NCBI RefSeq assembly: GCF_036088315.1
Contig: NZ_CP107996.1
Coordinates: forward strand, 3,304,501-3,368,500
Length of the DNA: 64,000 nucleotides
Origin: Streptomyces sp. NBC_00344
GTDB taxonomy: Bacteria; Actinomycetota; Actinomycetes; Streptomycetales; Streptomycetaceae
Reading direction: 5' to 3'
This document shows positions 15,109 through 25,506 of this stretch, piece after piece; positions within the stretch are counted from its first letter, which is position 1; every line of letters begins with the position of its first letter. A model generated the notes under the pieces. That model was not told the DNA's origin, ran no database searches, and was given only the letters and a program-made list of their open reading frames with translations. The position numbers and the translations under genes were made by a program.

Positions 15109-17049
15109 CTAGTTCCGCGCCCTCTTACGCCCCGCGTTCCGCTGGAGGCCCAGAGTGTGCCGGGCGAGCTGAAGGCGCAGCGAAAGCTGGATCTCCAGCG
15201 CCCGCGCCGGTTCCTGCCATTGGGAACCGAGCAGTTCGGTGATGCGTTCCAGTCGCCGCGACACGGTGTTCGGGTGCACGTGCAGCTCCTCGGCTGCCCT
15301 GGTCGGGCTGTTGCCCGCGGCGAAATAGGCCTGCAGGGTACGGAGCAGATCGGTGCTCTGCTGGGTGTCGTAGTCCAGCACGGGCCCGATGGTGGACCGT
15401 ACGAAGCCCGCGACATCACGGTTGTCCGAGAGCAGCAGGCCGAGAAACCCGAGTCTTTGGGGCGAAGCCGATGTGCCGGTGCCGCCGAGCACGGTCAGCG
15501 CGTCCAGGCAGCGCTCGGCCTCCTGATAGGTGAGCAGTACGGACGCGAGGGACGAGGCAGGCCCGGCGGCGCCCGCGGTGACCGGCTGGCCGAGCACCGA
15601 GGTCAGTTCCTTGGCGACGGCCTCCGCAGCCGAATCCGCGTCGTCGCCGGGAATCAGCAGGACGATGCAGCCGCTGTCCACCCGCTTCAGACCGGAGAGC
15701 CGGTTGGCGTACGAGGAAGCCCACACCACCGCTCTGCCCTGGATACCGCCCTCGGGGCGGGCGATCACGATGACGTGCGGCTCGTCCAGATCCATCCCGA
15801 GTCGATGGGCCCGCTCCTCGATCTGCGGGTTCGGCCGGGTGGCATTGAGCAGATCGTTGAAGAGCTCGTCCCGCACCTGCCCCTCGGCCGCGGCCGTACT
15901 GCGCTGCATCACCAGAAGTGCTGCGACCGCCTGCGCCACCGGCCGCAGCAGACCTACCTGGTACTCACTCGGCGCGGAGCCGGTGTGCAGCAGAACGGTT
16001 CCGAGGATCTCCTTCGCCGCGGTGATCGGATGCACCCACACGCCGACGGATGTCCGGACGGATTCCCCTCGGGCGTGAGCATCCAGCGAGGCCGTCAGAA
16101 GTTCCGCCTCATCGCAGGGCGGCATCTGCCCGACGGAGATGATCTCCTTCTCCACCGGGTCCCTGATCAACAGCGCACCGCCGAGTTCCTCGGCCGCCGT
16201 GGCCGCCAGCGCGCGCAGGCCCCTGCCTTCCAGCACCAGGTCGATCAGCCGGGTGTGGACGTCACGCAGATGCTCGGCATCGGACGAGGAACCCATCGCC
16301 CGGGCGGCGCTCAGTTCCAGCTCGGAGACCTCGGCTCTGACCTGGTCGAGCAGCCGCGCCTTCTCGATGGCGATGGTGGCCAGGTCTCCCAGGGAGGTCA
16401 TCAGTGTGACTTCCTCCGGCGTGAAATGCCGGACATTGCGCCCGGAGATGTACAGCACGCCCACCGAGGTCTTCCCGTCCTGCAGGGGAATCACCATGAC
16501 CGCACGCAGCCCCTCGGCCCTGGTGACCTCGTCGGTGAGGCCGGCATGCGGAAATCGGTTGTCGGAGAGATAGTCGGGGGACCAGAGGGGTGCGGAAACG
16601 TCGGTGGCCTCATTGCCGAGACCGCCGGATTCCGGGATACGGAGCCCGACCGTGATCGAAGAAGCATGACCGTCGGCGGCCCGCACATACAGGGACCCGT
16701 CCGCGGGATCGCGGAAGCTCACCCAGGACATGTCGAGGTTGAGCAGTCGGCGGGCACGTCGGGTGATGACCTTGAGTAGCGTATCCAGTTCATAGGGCAG
16801 CGTGAGCTCGCGTGCCGTGTCGACCAGAGCGGAAAGACCTGCTTCCCGCTGTTTCCGACGGCCGAACAGTCCATGGACCTTAATGGCAAGCTCTTTGGCC
16901 CTGTTCAGTCGTTCCAATTCCTCCTGAGAGGCTCCGGACCGGCGCGCCCGGTGAACACAGTCTTCGAATTCATCCAGGGAAGCCTCTCTCGCCAGCAGTT
17001 CGAGAAAGTGGAATTGCTCGTCCCCCGATGCGGAGTCCCCCAACGGCAT
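15109..17049 (-). CDS. GAF-domain PucR/CdaR-type transcriptional regulator
   Basis: A 646-residue regulator. The N-terminal part contains a GAF domain (about 65-235; blocks LLKVITRRARRLL and HFTPEEVTLMTSLGDLATIAIE), then a helical linker and a second sensory-like region (about 265-390). The C-terminus has the PucR-type helix-turn-helix (about 590-620: SPTRAAEELHVHPNTVSRRL). PucR/CdaR proteins are activators responding to small ligands. AAGGGGAG lies about 10 nt before the ATG at 17047-17049. It faces the methyltransferase-pabAB pair across a 260-nt divergent region and lies upstream of the GlgC-like operon, so it is the obvious candidate regulator of both. Ligand unknown. Confidence 0.88.
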   Translation of the reverse strand: MPLGDSASGDEQFHFLELLAREASLDEFEDCVHRARRSGASQEELERLNRAKELAIKVHGLFGRRKQREAGLSALVDTARELTLPYELDTLLKVITRRARRLLNLDMSWVSFRDPADGSLYVRAADGHASSITVGLRIPESGGLGNEATDVSAPLWSPDYLSDNRFPHAGLTDEVTRAEGLRAVMVIPLQDGKTSVGVLYISGRNVRHFTPEEVTLMTSLGDLATIAIEKARLLDQVRAEVSELELSAARAMGSSSDAEHLRDVHTRLIDLVLEGRGLRALAATAAEELGGALLIRDPVEKEIISVGQMPPCDEAELLTASLDAHARGESVRTSVGVWVHPITAAKEILGTVLLHTGSAPSEYQVGLLRPVAQAVAALLVMQRSTAAAEGQVRDELFNDLLNATRPNPQIEERAHRLGMDLDEPHVIVIARPEGGIQGRAVVWASSYANRLSGLKRVDSGCIVLLIPGDDADSAAEAVAKELTSVLGQPVTAGAAGPASSLASVLLTYQEAERCLDALTVLGGTGTSASPQRLGFLGLLLSDNRDVAGFVRSTIGPVLDYDTQQSTDLLRTLQAYFAAGNSPTRAAEELHVHPNTVSRRLERITELLGSQWQEPARALEIQLSLRLQLARHTLGLQRNAGRKRARN

Positions 17050-17190
17050 GTTGCTCGTCTCCCCTTGAACGAAACGTGATCAGTCCGGCCCCCACCATCC
17101 TGCCCTGAGGGACGTTAGGCCGCCCGTGATAACCAGTCAACAGGACCCCGAGGCGGAAAGCGCTGGTCAAGCCCGGTGCCCTGTGATCGG

Positions 17191-17227
17191 AGCACCGTAG
17201 GTGCTGCTCAAGTTGTTGCCTGGCAAC
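17191..17227. promoter_or_regulatory. Palindromes in the divergent PucR/methyltransferase region
   Basis: Two adjacent palindromes lie midway between the divergent starts: AGCACC-GTA-GGTGCT (17191-17205) and GTTGCC-T-GGCAAC (17215-17227), centres 23 bp apart. This position suits an operator controlling the regulator gene and the methyltransferase-pabAB pair. No protein binding is known. Confidence 0.4.
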
Positions 17228-17309
17228 CTTCCTTGCTGCGGTCGCGCAAGCAATGGTGTGTTTGCCGGTTCACCGATGGTGACCGCGTCACACACCAGGG
17301 GGCTACAAG

Positions 17310-18041
17310 ATGTCGCAGGTCCAAAGCTATGAACGCTCGCTGCAACGAAGCATCCTTTCGATGACACGGGCAGACCGTCCGCGAGTCTTCTCGGCATGTG
17401 GACGCGAGTGGGACCTGCTGGCAGAGGTGTTCGCGCCGGTGTACTCACCGTCGACCAACGTCGCCCTCGAATTCCTGGACCTCGGCGAGAAACAAGGGCG
17501 TTACCGGAGGGACTCATTCCTGGAAATCGGGTGCGGCGCCGGGGTCATCGCGGTGATGGCCGCGCTGTCGGGCTGCGAGCGGGTGGTCGCGTCGGACATC
17601 AACCCGTGGGCGGTGGAGAACGCGGCGGTGAACGCCGGCCGGCACGGGATGCGTGGACGGGTGCGGACCGTGCACGGCGACATGTTCTCCGGCATCGACG
17701 CGGGCGAACGCTTCGACACCGTCTTCTGGAGCTCCAACTACGTGCGTGGGCCCGAGGGTTACGAGTACAAGACACTCCACGAGGCCGCCTACGTGGACAT
17801 CGGCTACCGGGCGCACCGTGCCTATATCGCCGAGGCGCCCCGCCGTGTGGCGGAGGGCGGATCGGCACTTCTGCACTTCAGCAGCCGGGGTGACCTGCCC
17901 GAACTGCACCGGATCGCCGAGGAGTACGGCCGGGAACTGCGCACCATACGGAGCATGGAGGTTCATGAGGGCGAATACGGCGACGACGTGGTCGAGCACC
18001 TCCTGCTCGAGATAACGCCCGCCGCCGTCGGGGCGGAGTGA
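17310..18041 (+). CDS. Class I SAM-dependent methyltransferase
   Basis: A 243-residue methyltransferase. Motif I LEIGCGAG is at residues 71-78, the acidic end of beta-2 in ASDIN (about 94-98), and the motif IV-like FDTVFWSSNYVRG at about 132-144. The NPPY tetrapeptide of PrmC-type protein glutamine methyltransferases is absent (SSNY instead), so a small-molecule substrate is more likely. The ATG at 17310 is preceded by AGGGGG. It ends 3 nt before the GTG of pabAB, so both are cotranscribed. Together they could make a methylated aminobenzoate-derived compound, but that is inference. Confidence 0.87.
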   Translation: MSQVQSYERSLQRSILSMTRADRPRVFSACGREWDLLAEVFAPVYSPSTNVALEFLDLGEKQGRYRRDSFLEIGCGAGVIAVMAALSGCERVVASDINPWAVENAAVNAGRHGMRGRVRTVHGDMFSGIDAGERFDTVFWSSNYVRGPEGYEYKTLHEAAYVDIGYRAHRAYIAEAPRRVAEGGSALLHFSSRGDLPELHRIAEEYGRELRTIRSMEVHEGEYGDDVVEHLLLEITPAAVGAE

Positions 18042-18044
18042 ACC

Positions 18045-20141
<2,097 letters not shown>

Positions 20142-20149
20142 AGCACGGC

Positions 20150-20184
20150 GGGTCTCCGGAACGGCGGTGCCGGTCCGGAGACCC
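20150..20184. terminator. Bidirectional terminator hairpin between pabAB and transaldolase-like gene
   Basis: Perfect 11-bp arms GGGTCTCCGGA (20150-20160) and TCCGGAGACCC (20174-20184) flank a 13-nt loop, 9 nt after the pabAB stop. It sits between convergent genes and could serve both. Confidence 0.75.
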
Positions 20185-20269
20185 GAGGTGCCGTACGCCC
20201 GAACCGGCGCGTCCGGGCGCCGGCCGGCCCGGATCACCGTACGGCCACAGGCCCGCACAACTGCCGTTG

Positions 20270-21223
20270 TCAGAGCGGCTGCTCCACGGGGCAGGTCCGC
20301 TTCCCCAGCGCTTCGGCCACTACGTCCATGTCGATGCCATGGCTCCCGAGCAGTTCCAGCGTGCTCCGGCCCTGCGCATGGGCGTTCAGCAGGGTGTCAC
20401 CGTGCAACACGTTGTCCGTCACGACGTTCTCCAGGATGTCGACGGCCAGCGAGAGCACCGAGTTCGAACCCACGAGGGCGCCGACGTGTCCGGGTCCGGC
20501 GCCGATCCAGGCCAGCCGGGGCGCGGCGGCACCCGCGCTGCGCAACACCCGCCACCAGGTGCTGTTGAGGCGCTCCTCGCGTGCACGGTAGATCAGCTGG
20601 GCGACGGCCACGCCCGCGGTGTCGCGGAGCTGGTCCGCCACGTCGGCCGGGACGCTCTCCAGGCGGGAGTTCACCTCTTCGTCGATCAGGCCGATCGGGA
20701 AGGAAGCGAGGAGCGTGATCCGCTCCAGCGGCAGCCCGTTGGCGAGGGCCAGGTCCAGGCCGTCCATATAGGCGCTCAGCACCCGGCCGTAGTGCCCGAC
20801 GGAGAAGATCAAGGTGGCATCCACGCCGATGCCCCGTGCGACACAGGCGGAAACGGCGGCAAGTCCGGCCTGCGTCGCGGGTATCCGGACCAGCATGTTC
20901 GGGCGTTGCACGGCCCGCTGGAGGGCTGCGGCCTCGACGACGAACGCGAACGCGTCGTGCGCGCTCGCCGGGCTGAGACTCGCCGAGACCTGACCGTGCC
21001 GTCCGCCACTCTCCTCGAACGCCGGGCTGAGGGAGTCACAGGCTGCCCGCAGGGCCGGATGGGGGACCCCCGCGGGGGCGAAGTGCCCCAGGAATCCCTG
21101 CCGTTCGGCCAGACACCGGGCCGCGTCCCAATCGTTGTCCGTACAGGCCCATTCGGACAACCAGGGCGATACGCCCTCGTTGACCAGCTGTTTGAGCACC
21201 GCGGCAGCCGCCTGACTGATCAT
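20270..21223 (-). CDS. Transaldolase-like protein lacking the Schiff-base lysine
   Basis: A 317-residue protein clearly homologous to actinobacterial transaldolase over its middle: RPNMLVRIPATQAGL and VDATLIFSVGHYGRVLSAY match the family. The lysine that forms the Schiff base in the (I/V)KIPAT block is Arg113. The N-terminal TTNPS block is missing, and the phosphate-binding Arg of the SRVD segment is replaced (GLID, 178-181). Normal transaldolase activity is therefore unlikely. I use the ATG at 21221-21223; a TTG further upstream in frame would overlap the probable -10 box. It faces pabAB across a terminator. A regulatory, binding or altered-chemistry role is possible. Confidence 0.82.
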   Translation of the reverse strand: MISQAAAAVLKQLVNEGVSPWLSEWACTDNDWDAARCLAERQGFLGHFAPAGVPHPALRAACDSLSPAFEESGGRHGQVSASLSPASAHDAFAFVVEAAALQRAVQRPNMLVRIPATQAGLAAVSACVARGIGVDATLIFSVGHYGRVLSAYMDGLDLALANGLPLERITLLASFPIGLIDEEVNSRLESVPADVADQLRDTAGVAVAQLIYRAREERLNSTWWRVLRSAGAAAPRLAWIGAGPGHVGALVGSNSVLSLAVDILENVVTDNVLHGDTLLNAHAQGRSTLELLGSHGIDMDVVAEALGKRTCPVEQPL

Positions 21224-21231
21224 AATGTTCA

Positions 21232-21261
21232 AGGATAAGTGGGATGGGCCGCATTCGTTAA
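21232..21261 (-). promoter_or_regulatory. Promoter of the transaldolase-like gene (leaderless)
   Basis: A -10 box TATCCT (21232-21237) lies 8 nt before the ATG, with TTAACG (21256-21261) as -35 at an 18-bp spacing. No Shine-Dalgarno sequence precedes the ATG, so the transcript is probably leaderless. Confidence 0.5.
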
Positions 21262-21326
21262 CGTTCGTTCAGCGACTATGTCAAGTCCATTACGAGCAGG
21301 GCGCTCCACACGGATCAGCGCGAGCG

Positions 21327-21698
21327 TCAGACGACGTCCGCGGCCACCGTGCCGTCGAGGTTCTCCTCGACCCAGTCGCGCAGCAGACTCAGCGGGACCG
21401 CGGCGCCGCGGCCCAGGCCGGTGAGCTCGTACTCGACATGCAGCGGGACCGCGGGATAGACCGTCCGGTCGACGAGCCCTGCCCCCTCCAGCCTGCGCAG
21501 GGTCTGGGTGAGGACCTTGGGGCTGACGCCCTGCAGTGCCCGCTGCAGCTCGCCGAAGCGCTGCGGACCGTCCTCCATGGCGCCGATGGCCAGCGCAGAC
21601 CACTTGTTCGCCAGCAGGTCCAGCATGGCGCGGCAGGGGCACTGCGCCGCGTAGACATCGTGGTGGACATGCTGGCCAGTGGCGCATGGAATGGTCAT
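21327..21698 (-). CDS. HxlR family transcriptional regulator
   Basis: A 123-residue winged-helix protein of the HxlR (MarR-like) family. The hallmark CPCRAMLDLLANKWSALAI block lies at residues about 19-37, with RFGELQRALQGVSPKVLTQ (recognition helix) and RRLEGAGLVDR (wing) following. These regulators often sense electrophiles or redox state, sometimes through the N-terminal Cys. GAGAGG lies about 8 nt before the ATG at 21696-21698. It is divergent from the quinone oxidoreductase gene with 142 nt between, the usual layout for a repressor and its target. A CTTCCC/GGGAAG palindrome in that gap is a candidate operator. Confidence 0.9.
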   Translation of the reverse strand: MTIPCATGQHVHHDVYAAQCPCRAMLDLLANKWSALAIGAMEDGPQRFGELQRALQGVSPKVLTQTLRRLEGAGLVDRTVYPAVPLHVEYELTGLGRGAAVPLSLLRDWVEENLDGTVAADVV

Positions 21699-21720
21699 GA
21701 AATTGCCTCTCACCTGGAAG

Positions 21721-21735
21721 CTTCCCGATGGGAAG
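21721..21735. promoter_or_regulatory. Candidate HxlR operator
   Basis: A perfect palindrome CTTCCC-GAT-GGGAAG lies between the divergent HxlR and oxidoreductase genes, 23 nt upstream of the HxlR start. The position fits autoregulation and control of the neighbour. Confidence 0.4.
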
Positions 21736-21840
21736 TAATCGCCCTTGATGGTAACCACCACCCTGGGTCTACCGTCGCCACAGCTCGGCGGAAGGCCACG
21801 GAGCGGCCTTCCGGAGCATCTGATCCCAGGGAGATGACTC

Positions 21841-22809
21841 ATGTCCGCATCCTCGATGCGCGCGGTGGTGCAGCACGGTTTCGGCGGTTCCGACGTCCTT
21901 CGCGTGGAGGAGGTGCCGCGCCCCGAGCCACTGCCCACCGAGGTGCTGGTGCGGGTGCACGCCGCCGGCGTCAATCCGGTCGACTGGAAGACCCGGGCGG
22001 GCTCGGGCATGGCCGGAGTACTGGGCGAGCCGCCCTTCACCCTGGGCTGGGACGTGTCCGGCGTGGTGGAGGAGACCGGCTTCGGGGTGACCACTCTCAA
22101 GCCCGGCGACGAGGTCTACGGAATGCCGTGGTTCCCCCGGGCGGCGGGCGGCTACGCCGAGTACGTCACCGCCCCGGCCAGGCAGTTCGCCCGCAAGCCC
22201 GCGGGCATCGGCCACGCCGAAGCGGCAGCGGCGCCGCTGGCAGCCCTCACCGCCTGGCAGGTTCTGGTGGACACCGCCGGGGTCCGGCCGGGACAGCGGG
22301 TACTGATCCACGCGGCCGCCGGCGGTGTCGGGCACTTCGCCGTCCAGTTCGCCAGGCACCTGGGCGCCCATGTCATCGGCACGGCGAGCGGCGGGCGGCA
22401 CGACTGGCTCACCGGGCTCGGCGCCGACGAGCTCATCGACTACACCGCCGTCCGCTTCGAGGACGAGGTCAAGGACATCGACGTGGTCGTCGACCTGGTG
22501 GGCGACGGCCTGGACCGCACCAGTACCCGCTCGCTGAACGTACTGCGCCCCGGCGGGCTGCTGGTGGCTGTCCCGTCCGGTGTCTCACCGGAACTCCTGA
22601 CGGCGGCCGGCTCCCGGGGGCTGCGGGCGAGCGCCTTCCTGGTGGAGCCCGACGGCCACGCGCTGACCCGTATCGCCCGGCTCATCGAAGCGGGCGAGGT
22701 GCGGGTGGATGTCGAAGAGGTCTTCGCACTGGAACAGGCGGCCCAGGCCCACACCCGCGGCGAGGCCGGCCGCACCCGCGGCAAACTGGTGCTGAGCGTC
22801 ACCACCTGA
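21841..22809 (+). CDS. NADP-dependent quinone/enone oxidoreductase (zinc-free MDR family)
   Basis: A 322-residue medium-chain reductase. The N-terminal GroES-like domain includes GVNPVDWKTRAGSG and the LGWDVSGVV block; the Rossmann domain has AAGGVGHFAVQFA (about 160-172). The zinc-binding residues of alcohol dehydrogenases are absent, as in quinone oxidoreductases (QOR, CrtA-like). Such enzymes reduce quinones or activated alkenes with NADPH, giving protection from electrophiles. GGGAG lies about 9 nt before the ATG. Divergent pairing with an HxlR regulator supports induction by reactive compounds. Confidence 0.9.
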   Translation: MSASSMRAVVQHGFGGSDVLRVEEVPRPEPLPTEVLVRVHAAGVNPVDWKTRAGSGMAGVLGEPPFTLGWDVSGVVEETGFGVTTLKPGDEVYGMPWFPRAAGGYAEYVTAPARQFARKPAGIGHAEAAAAPLAALTAWQVLVDTAGVRPGQRVLIHAAAGGVGHFAVQFARHLGAHVIGTASGGRHDWLTGLGADELIDYTAVRFEDEVKDIDVVVDLVGDGLDRTSTRSLNVLRPGGLLVAVPSGVSPELLTAAGSRGLRASAFLVEPDGHALTRIARLIEAGEVRVDVEEVFALEQAAQAHTRGEAGRTRGKLVLSVTT

Positions 22810-22914
22810 GGCCCGGCGCGAACGCCCGGCGCCCGTAAGCCCGGCGCCGACGGGCTGTGGGCATCGCACAGGCGCGGGAAGAACTGACCGGACCTTGTTG
22901 TTGGTAAATACATC

Positions 22915-22920
22915 TATAAG
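22915..22920 (+). promoter_or_regulatory. Possible -10 box for the ALDH3-type gene
   Basis: TATAAG lies in an unusually A+T-rich stretch (22895-22925) 39 nt before the GTG start. A convincing -35 box at the right distance was not found. Confidence 0.35.
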
Positions 22921-22958
22921 GCTCATGAAGTTCCGCCCCCACCCATCGAGGAGTCCTG

Positions 22959-24275
22959 GTGCAGTCCATCGTCGAAACCCCGGCCGAAGTCGTCAGCAGG
23001 CTGCGCACCACTTTCCGTACCGGGCGCACCAAGCCCACGGCCTGGCGCACCGAGCAGCTGCGGGGGCTGCGCGCCATGCTGACCGAACACGGCCAGGACC
23101 TGGCCGCCGCGCTCCGCGCCGACCTGGGCAAGAGCGAGCGTGAGGCGTTCCGTACCGAGATCGACTTCACCGTGCGCGAGATCGATCACACCCTGGAGCG
23201 GCTGACGGAGTGGCTGCGCCCGCAGCCCGTCGACGTCCCCGGGCATCTGGGCTCGGCGACGGCCTGGACGGTCCAGGACCCGCTCGGTGTCGTCCTCGTC
23301 ATCGCGCCGTGGAACTACCCGGCGCAGCTGCTGCTCGCCCCGGTGGCCGGAGCGCTCGCGGCAGGCAACTGTGTGGTGGCCAAGCCGAGTGAGCTGGCTC
23401 CGGCCACCTCACGGGTGATCTCCGAGCTGCTGCCGCGGTTCGTCGACCGCGATGCGGTGGCTGTGGTGGAGGGGGCCGTACCGGAGACCACCGCGCTGCT
23501 CGAGCAGCACTTCGACCACATCTTCTACACGGGCAACGGCACCGTCGGCCGCATCGTGATGCGCGCCGCCGCCGAACACCTCACACCGGTGGCCCTGGAA
23601 CTGGGCGGCAAGTCGCCCGCGTACGTCGAGGGTGGCACCGACCTGGCCGCGGTGGCCACCCGGCTGGTCTCCACCAAGTTCCTCAACGCGGGCCAGACCT
23701 GTGTCGCCCCGGACTACGTCCTGACCGACCCGGCGACGGCGCGTGAACTCGAACCCGCGCTGGCGCAGGCGGTACGCGAGACGTACGGCAGCGATCCGGC
23801 CGCCTCCCCCGACTACGGCCGGATCGTCAATGAACGCCACTTCGACCGTCTGACCGGGCTGCTCGACTCGGGCCGGATCGTCGTCGGCGGCGAGCACGAC
23901 CGTGCCGGCCGGTACATCGCTCCGACCGTGCTGGCCGGGGTGGCACCTGATTCGCCGGTGATGGGTGAGGAGATCTTCGGCCCGATCCTGCCGATCGTCG
24001 AGATCGAGAACCTCGACGCAGCCATCGCGTTCATCAACGACCGGGACAAGCCGCTGGCGCTGTACGCGTTCACCGAGTCCGGGACCACCCGTGACCGGCT
24101 CTCGTCGGAGACGTCGTCGGGCGGCCTGGGCTTCGGTCTGCCGGTGGCCCATCTCACCGTGTCCGACCTGCCGTTCGGCGGAGTCGGCGAGAGCGGCATG
24201 GGCCGCTATCACGGCCGCTATTCGCTGGAGACGTTCAGCCACCGCAAGGCCGTCCTGGACAAGCCGCTCGGCTGA
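22959..24275 (+). CDS. Aldehyde dehydrogenase, ALDH3 (fatty aldehyde) type
   Basis: A 438-residue short aldehyde dehydrogenase without the long N-terminal arm, as in class 3 enzymes. Key blocks: APWNYPAQ (oxyanion Asn, about 112), FYTGNGTVG cofactor loop, catalytic Glu in LELGGKSP (about 212) and the nucleophile Cys in NAGQTCVAPDY (about 246), then PFGGVGESGMGRYHG near the end. It oxidises medium to long aliphatic or aromatic aldehydes with NAD(P)+. The GTG start has GAGGAG 5 nt upstream. It stands alone between gene pairs and ends before a compact GC hairpin. Specific substrate unknown. Confidence 0.92.
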   Translation: MQSIVETPAEVVSRLRTTFRTGRTKPTAWRTEQLRGLRAMLTEHGQDLAAALRADLGKSEREAFRTEIDFTVREIDHTLERLTEWLRPQPVDVPGHLGSATAWTVQDPLGVVLVIAPWNYPAQLLLAPVAGALAAGNCVVAKPSELAPATSRVISELLPRFVDRDAVAVVEGAVPETTALLEQHFDHIFYTGNGTVGRIVMRAAAEHLTPVALELGGKSPAYVEGGTDLAAVATRLVSTKFLNAGQTCVAPDYVLTDPATARELEPALAQAVRETYGSDPAASPDYGRIVNERHFDRLTGLLDSGRIVVGGEHDRAGRYIAPTVLAGVAPDSPVMGEEIFGPILPIVEIENLDAAIAFINDRDKPLALYAFTESGTTRDRLSSETSSGGLGFGLPVAHLTVSDLPFGGVGESGMGRYHGRYSLETFSHRKAVLDKPLG

Positions 24276-24313
24276 CGCGCCGCTCGGCGGGTCCCGCCCC
24301 GGCCGGATGCGCG

Positions 24314-24330
24314 GGGGCGGGTCCCGCCCC
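24314..24330 (+). terminator. Compact GC hairpin after the ALDH3-type gene
   Basis: GGGGCGG and CCGCCCC arms pair across a 3-nt loop, 38 nt after the stop. A similar GGCGGGTCCCGCC element occurs about 30 nt earlier, so the hairpin is partly duplicated. Confidence 0.5.
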
Positions 24331-24538
24331 GGGTGTCAGCCGCGTCCGCCCGGGGCCGCTGCGCCACCGAGACTGCGCTGAGCCAGGAGGATGGCCCCGA
24401 CTCCTCGGGTCCGGTGGTGTCCGCGCCCAGAGTGCCGAGGCATCCGACGACGGCGCTGAGCGCATCTGGCCGGTTCTGCGCCATGCGACGCAGCCCCGGC
24501 GCCGCGCGCTGATCCACGACGGGTGACGGGGCAGCCCT

Positions 24539-24544
24539 TAGCGT
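24539..24544 (+). promoter_or_regulatory. -10 box for a leaderless uracil-DNA glycosylase transcript
   Basis: TAGCGT ends 6 nt before the ATG at 24551 and there is no Shine-Dalgarno sequence, which fits a leaderless mRNA. Confidence 0.45.
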
Positions 24545-24550
24545 GCAGAC

Positions 24551-25327
24551 ATGGCCACCTCTGCCGCGACGGATCCACCACCGTCCCCCGACGACCCGCT
24601 GTTCCCCGCGCACCGCGCACCCCGCTGCGCCGGCCTCGAAGCCCTGGACGCCGAGGTGATCCGGTGCCGCGCGTGCCCCCGCCTGGTGAACTGGCGGGAG
24701 CAGGTGGCGGCGGAGAAGCGGGCCGCCTTCCGGGACTGGGACTACTGGGGGCGGCCGGTCCCCGGATTCGGTCCCGCGGACGCGGCGCTGGCCGTCGTGG
24801 GAATCGCGCCCGCCGCGCACGGCGGCAACAGGACCGGCCGGATGTTCACCGGCGACCCCTCGGGCGACTTCCTGGTCAGGGGGCTGCACGCGGTCGGCCT
24901 CGCCTCCCAGCCGACGGCCACCGGCGCGGACGACGGGCTCACCCTGCGGGGCGTACGGATGGCGGCTCCGGTGCGCTGCGCCCCGCCGCAGAACAAACCG
25001 ACCCCTGGGGAACGCGACACCTGCCGGCCCTGGCTCGCGGCGGAGCTGGCCCTGCTCGGTCCCCGGTTGCGTGCGGTGGTCGTGCTGGGCGCCTTCGGCT
25101 GGCAGGCGCTGCTTCCGGTGCTGCGCGACGCCGGCTGGGAGGTTCCCCGCCCCCGGCCGAAGTTCGGCCATGGCGCCCAGGTGGTGCTGGCCGGCGGCGG
25201 AGATCTCGCGGAGCTGCGGCTCTTCGGCTGCTTCCATCCCAGCCAGCGCAATGTGAACACCGGACGGCTCACCCTCCCCATGCTCGAAGAGGTGTTCCGG
25301 GACGCCGCAGCGGCGGCCGGCCTGTAG
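24551..25327 (+). CDS. Family 5 uracil-DNA glycosylase (UdgB type)
   Basis: A 258-residue DNA repair enzyme that removes uracil and other deaminated bases. The motif A region GIAPAAHGGNRTGRMFTG (about 85-102) lacks the polar catalytic Asp/Asn of other families, as in UdgB. Four cysteines fit the iron-sulfur cluster: CRAC (about 39-42), RCAPPQ and the Cys of DTCRPW. The leucine-loop block HPSQRNVNTGRLT is near the C-terminus. Length matches the family (230-260). The start is set by a -10 box just upstream (leaderless). It precedes corA on the same strand by 179 nt but is not obviously linked in function. Confidence 0.92.
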   Translation: MATSAATDPPPSPDDPLFPAHRAPRCAGLEALDAEVIRCRACPRLVNWREQVAAEKRAAFRDWDYWGRPVPGFGPADAALAVVGIAPAAHGGNRTGRMFTGDPSGDFLVRGLHAVGLASQPTATGADDGLTLRGVRMAAPVRCAPPQNKPTPGERDTCRPWLAAELALLGPRLRAVVVLGAFGWQALLPVLRDAGWEVPRPRPKFGHGAQVVLAGGGDLAELRLFGCFHPSQRNVNTGRLTLPMLEEVFRDAAAAAGL

Positions 25328-25506
25328 GCGGACGTCAACGAGCTGCGGTACGTCACCGGGCCACGTGGCATCGCCGGCGCCCGGCACACCCGGGCCGCCG
25401 CATGCCGCAGGCCCGCCCGCCTCGGTGCCGCAGGCACTCCCCCGCCGGCCCGCACCCGTGCGATGGCACACTGACCAGCGGCCCGCCGAAGGAGGAGCGC
25501 CCCGCC

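Noticed and set aside
14661..15419. Minus-strand frame of 252 residues across the regulatory region
   Set aside because: It overlaps the PucR gene in another frame and the palindrome region; no ribosome site or family features.
21279..21284. TTGACA as the -35 box of the transaldolase-like gene
   Set aside because: No matching -10 box lies at 16-19 bp. The TTAACG/TATCCT pair closer to the start fits better.
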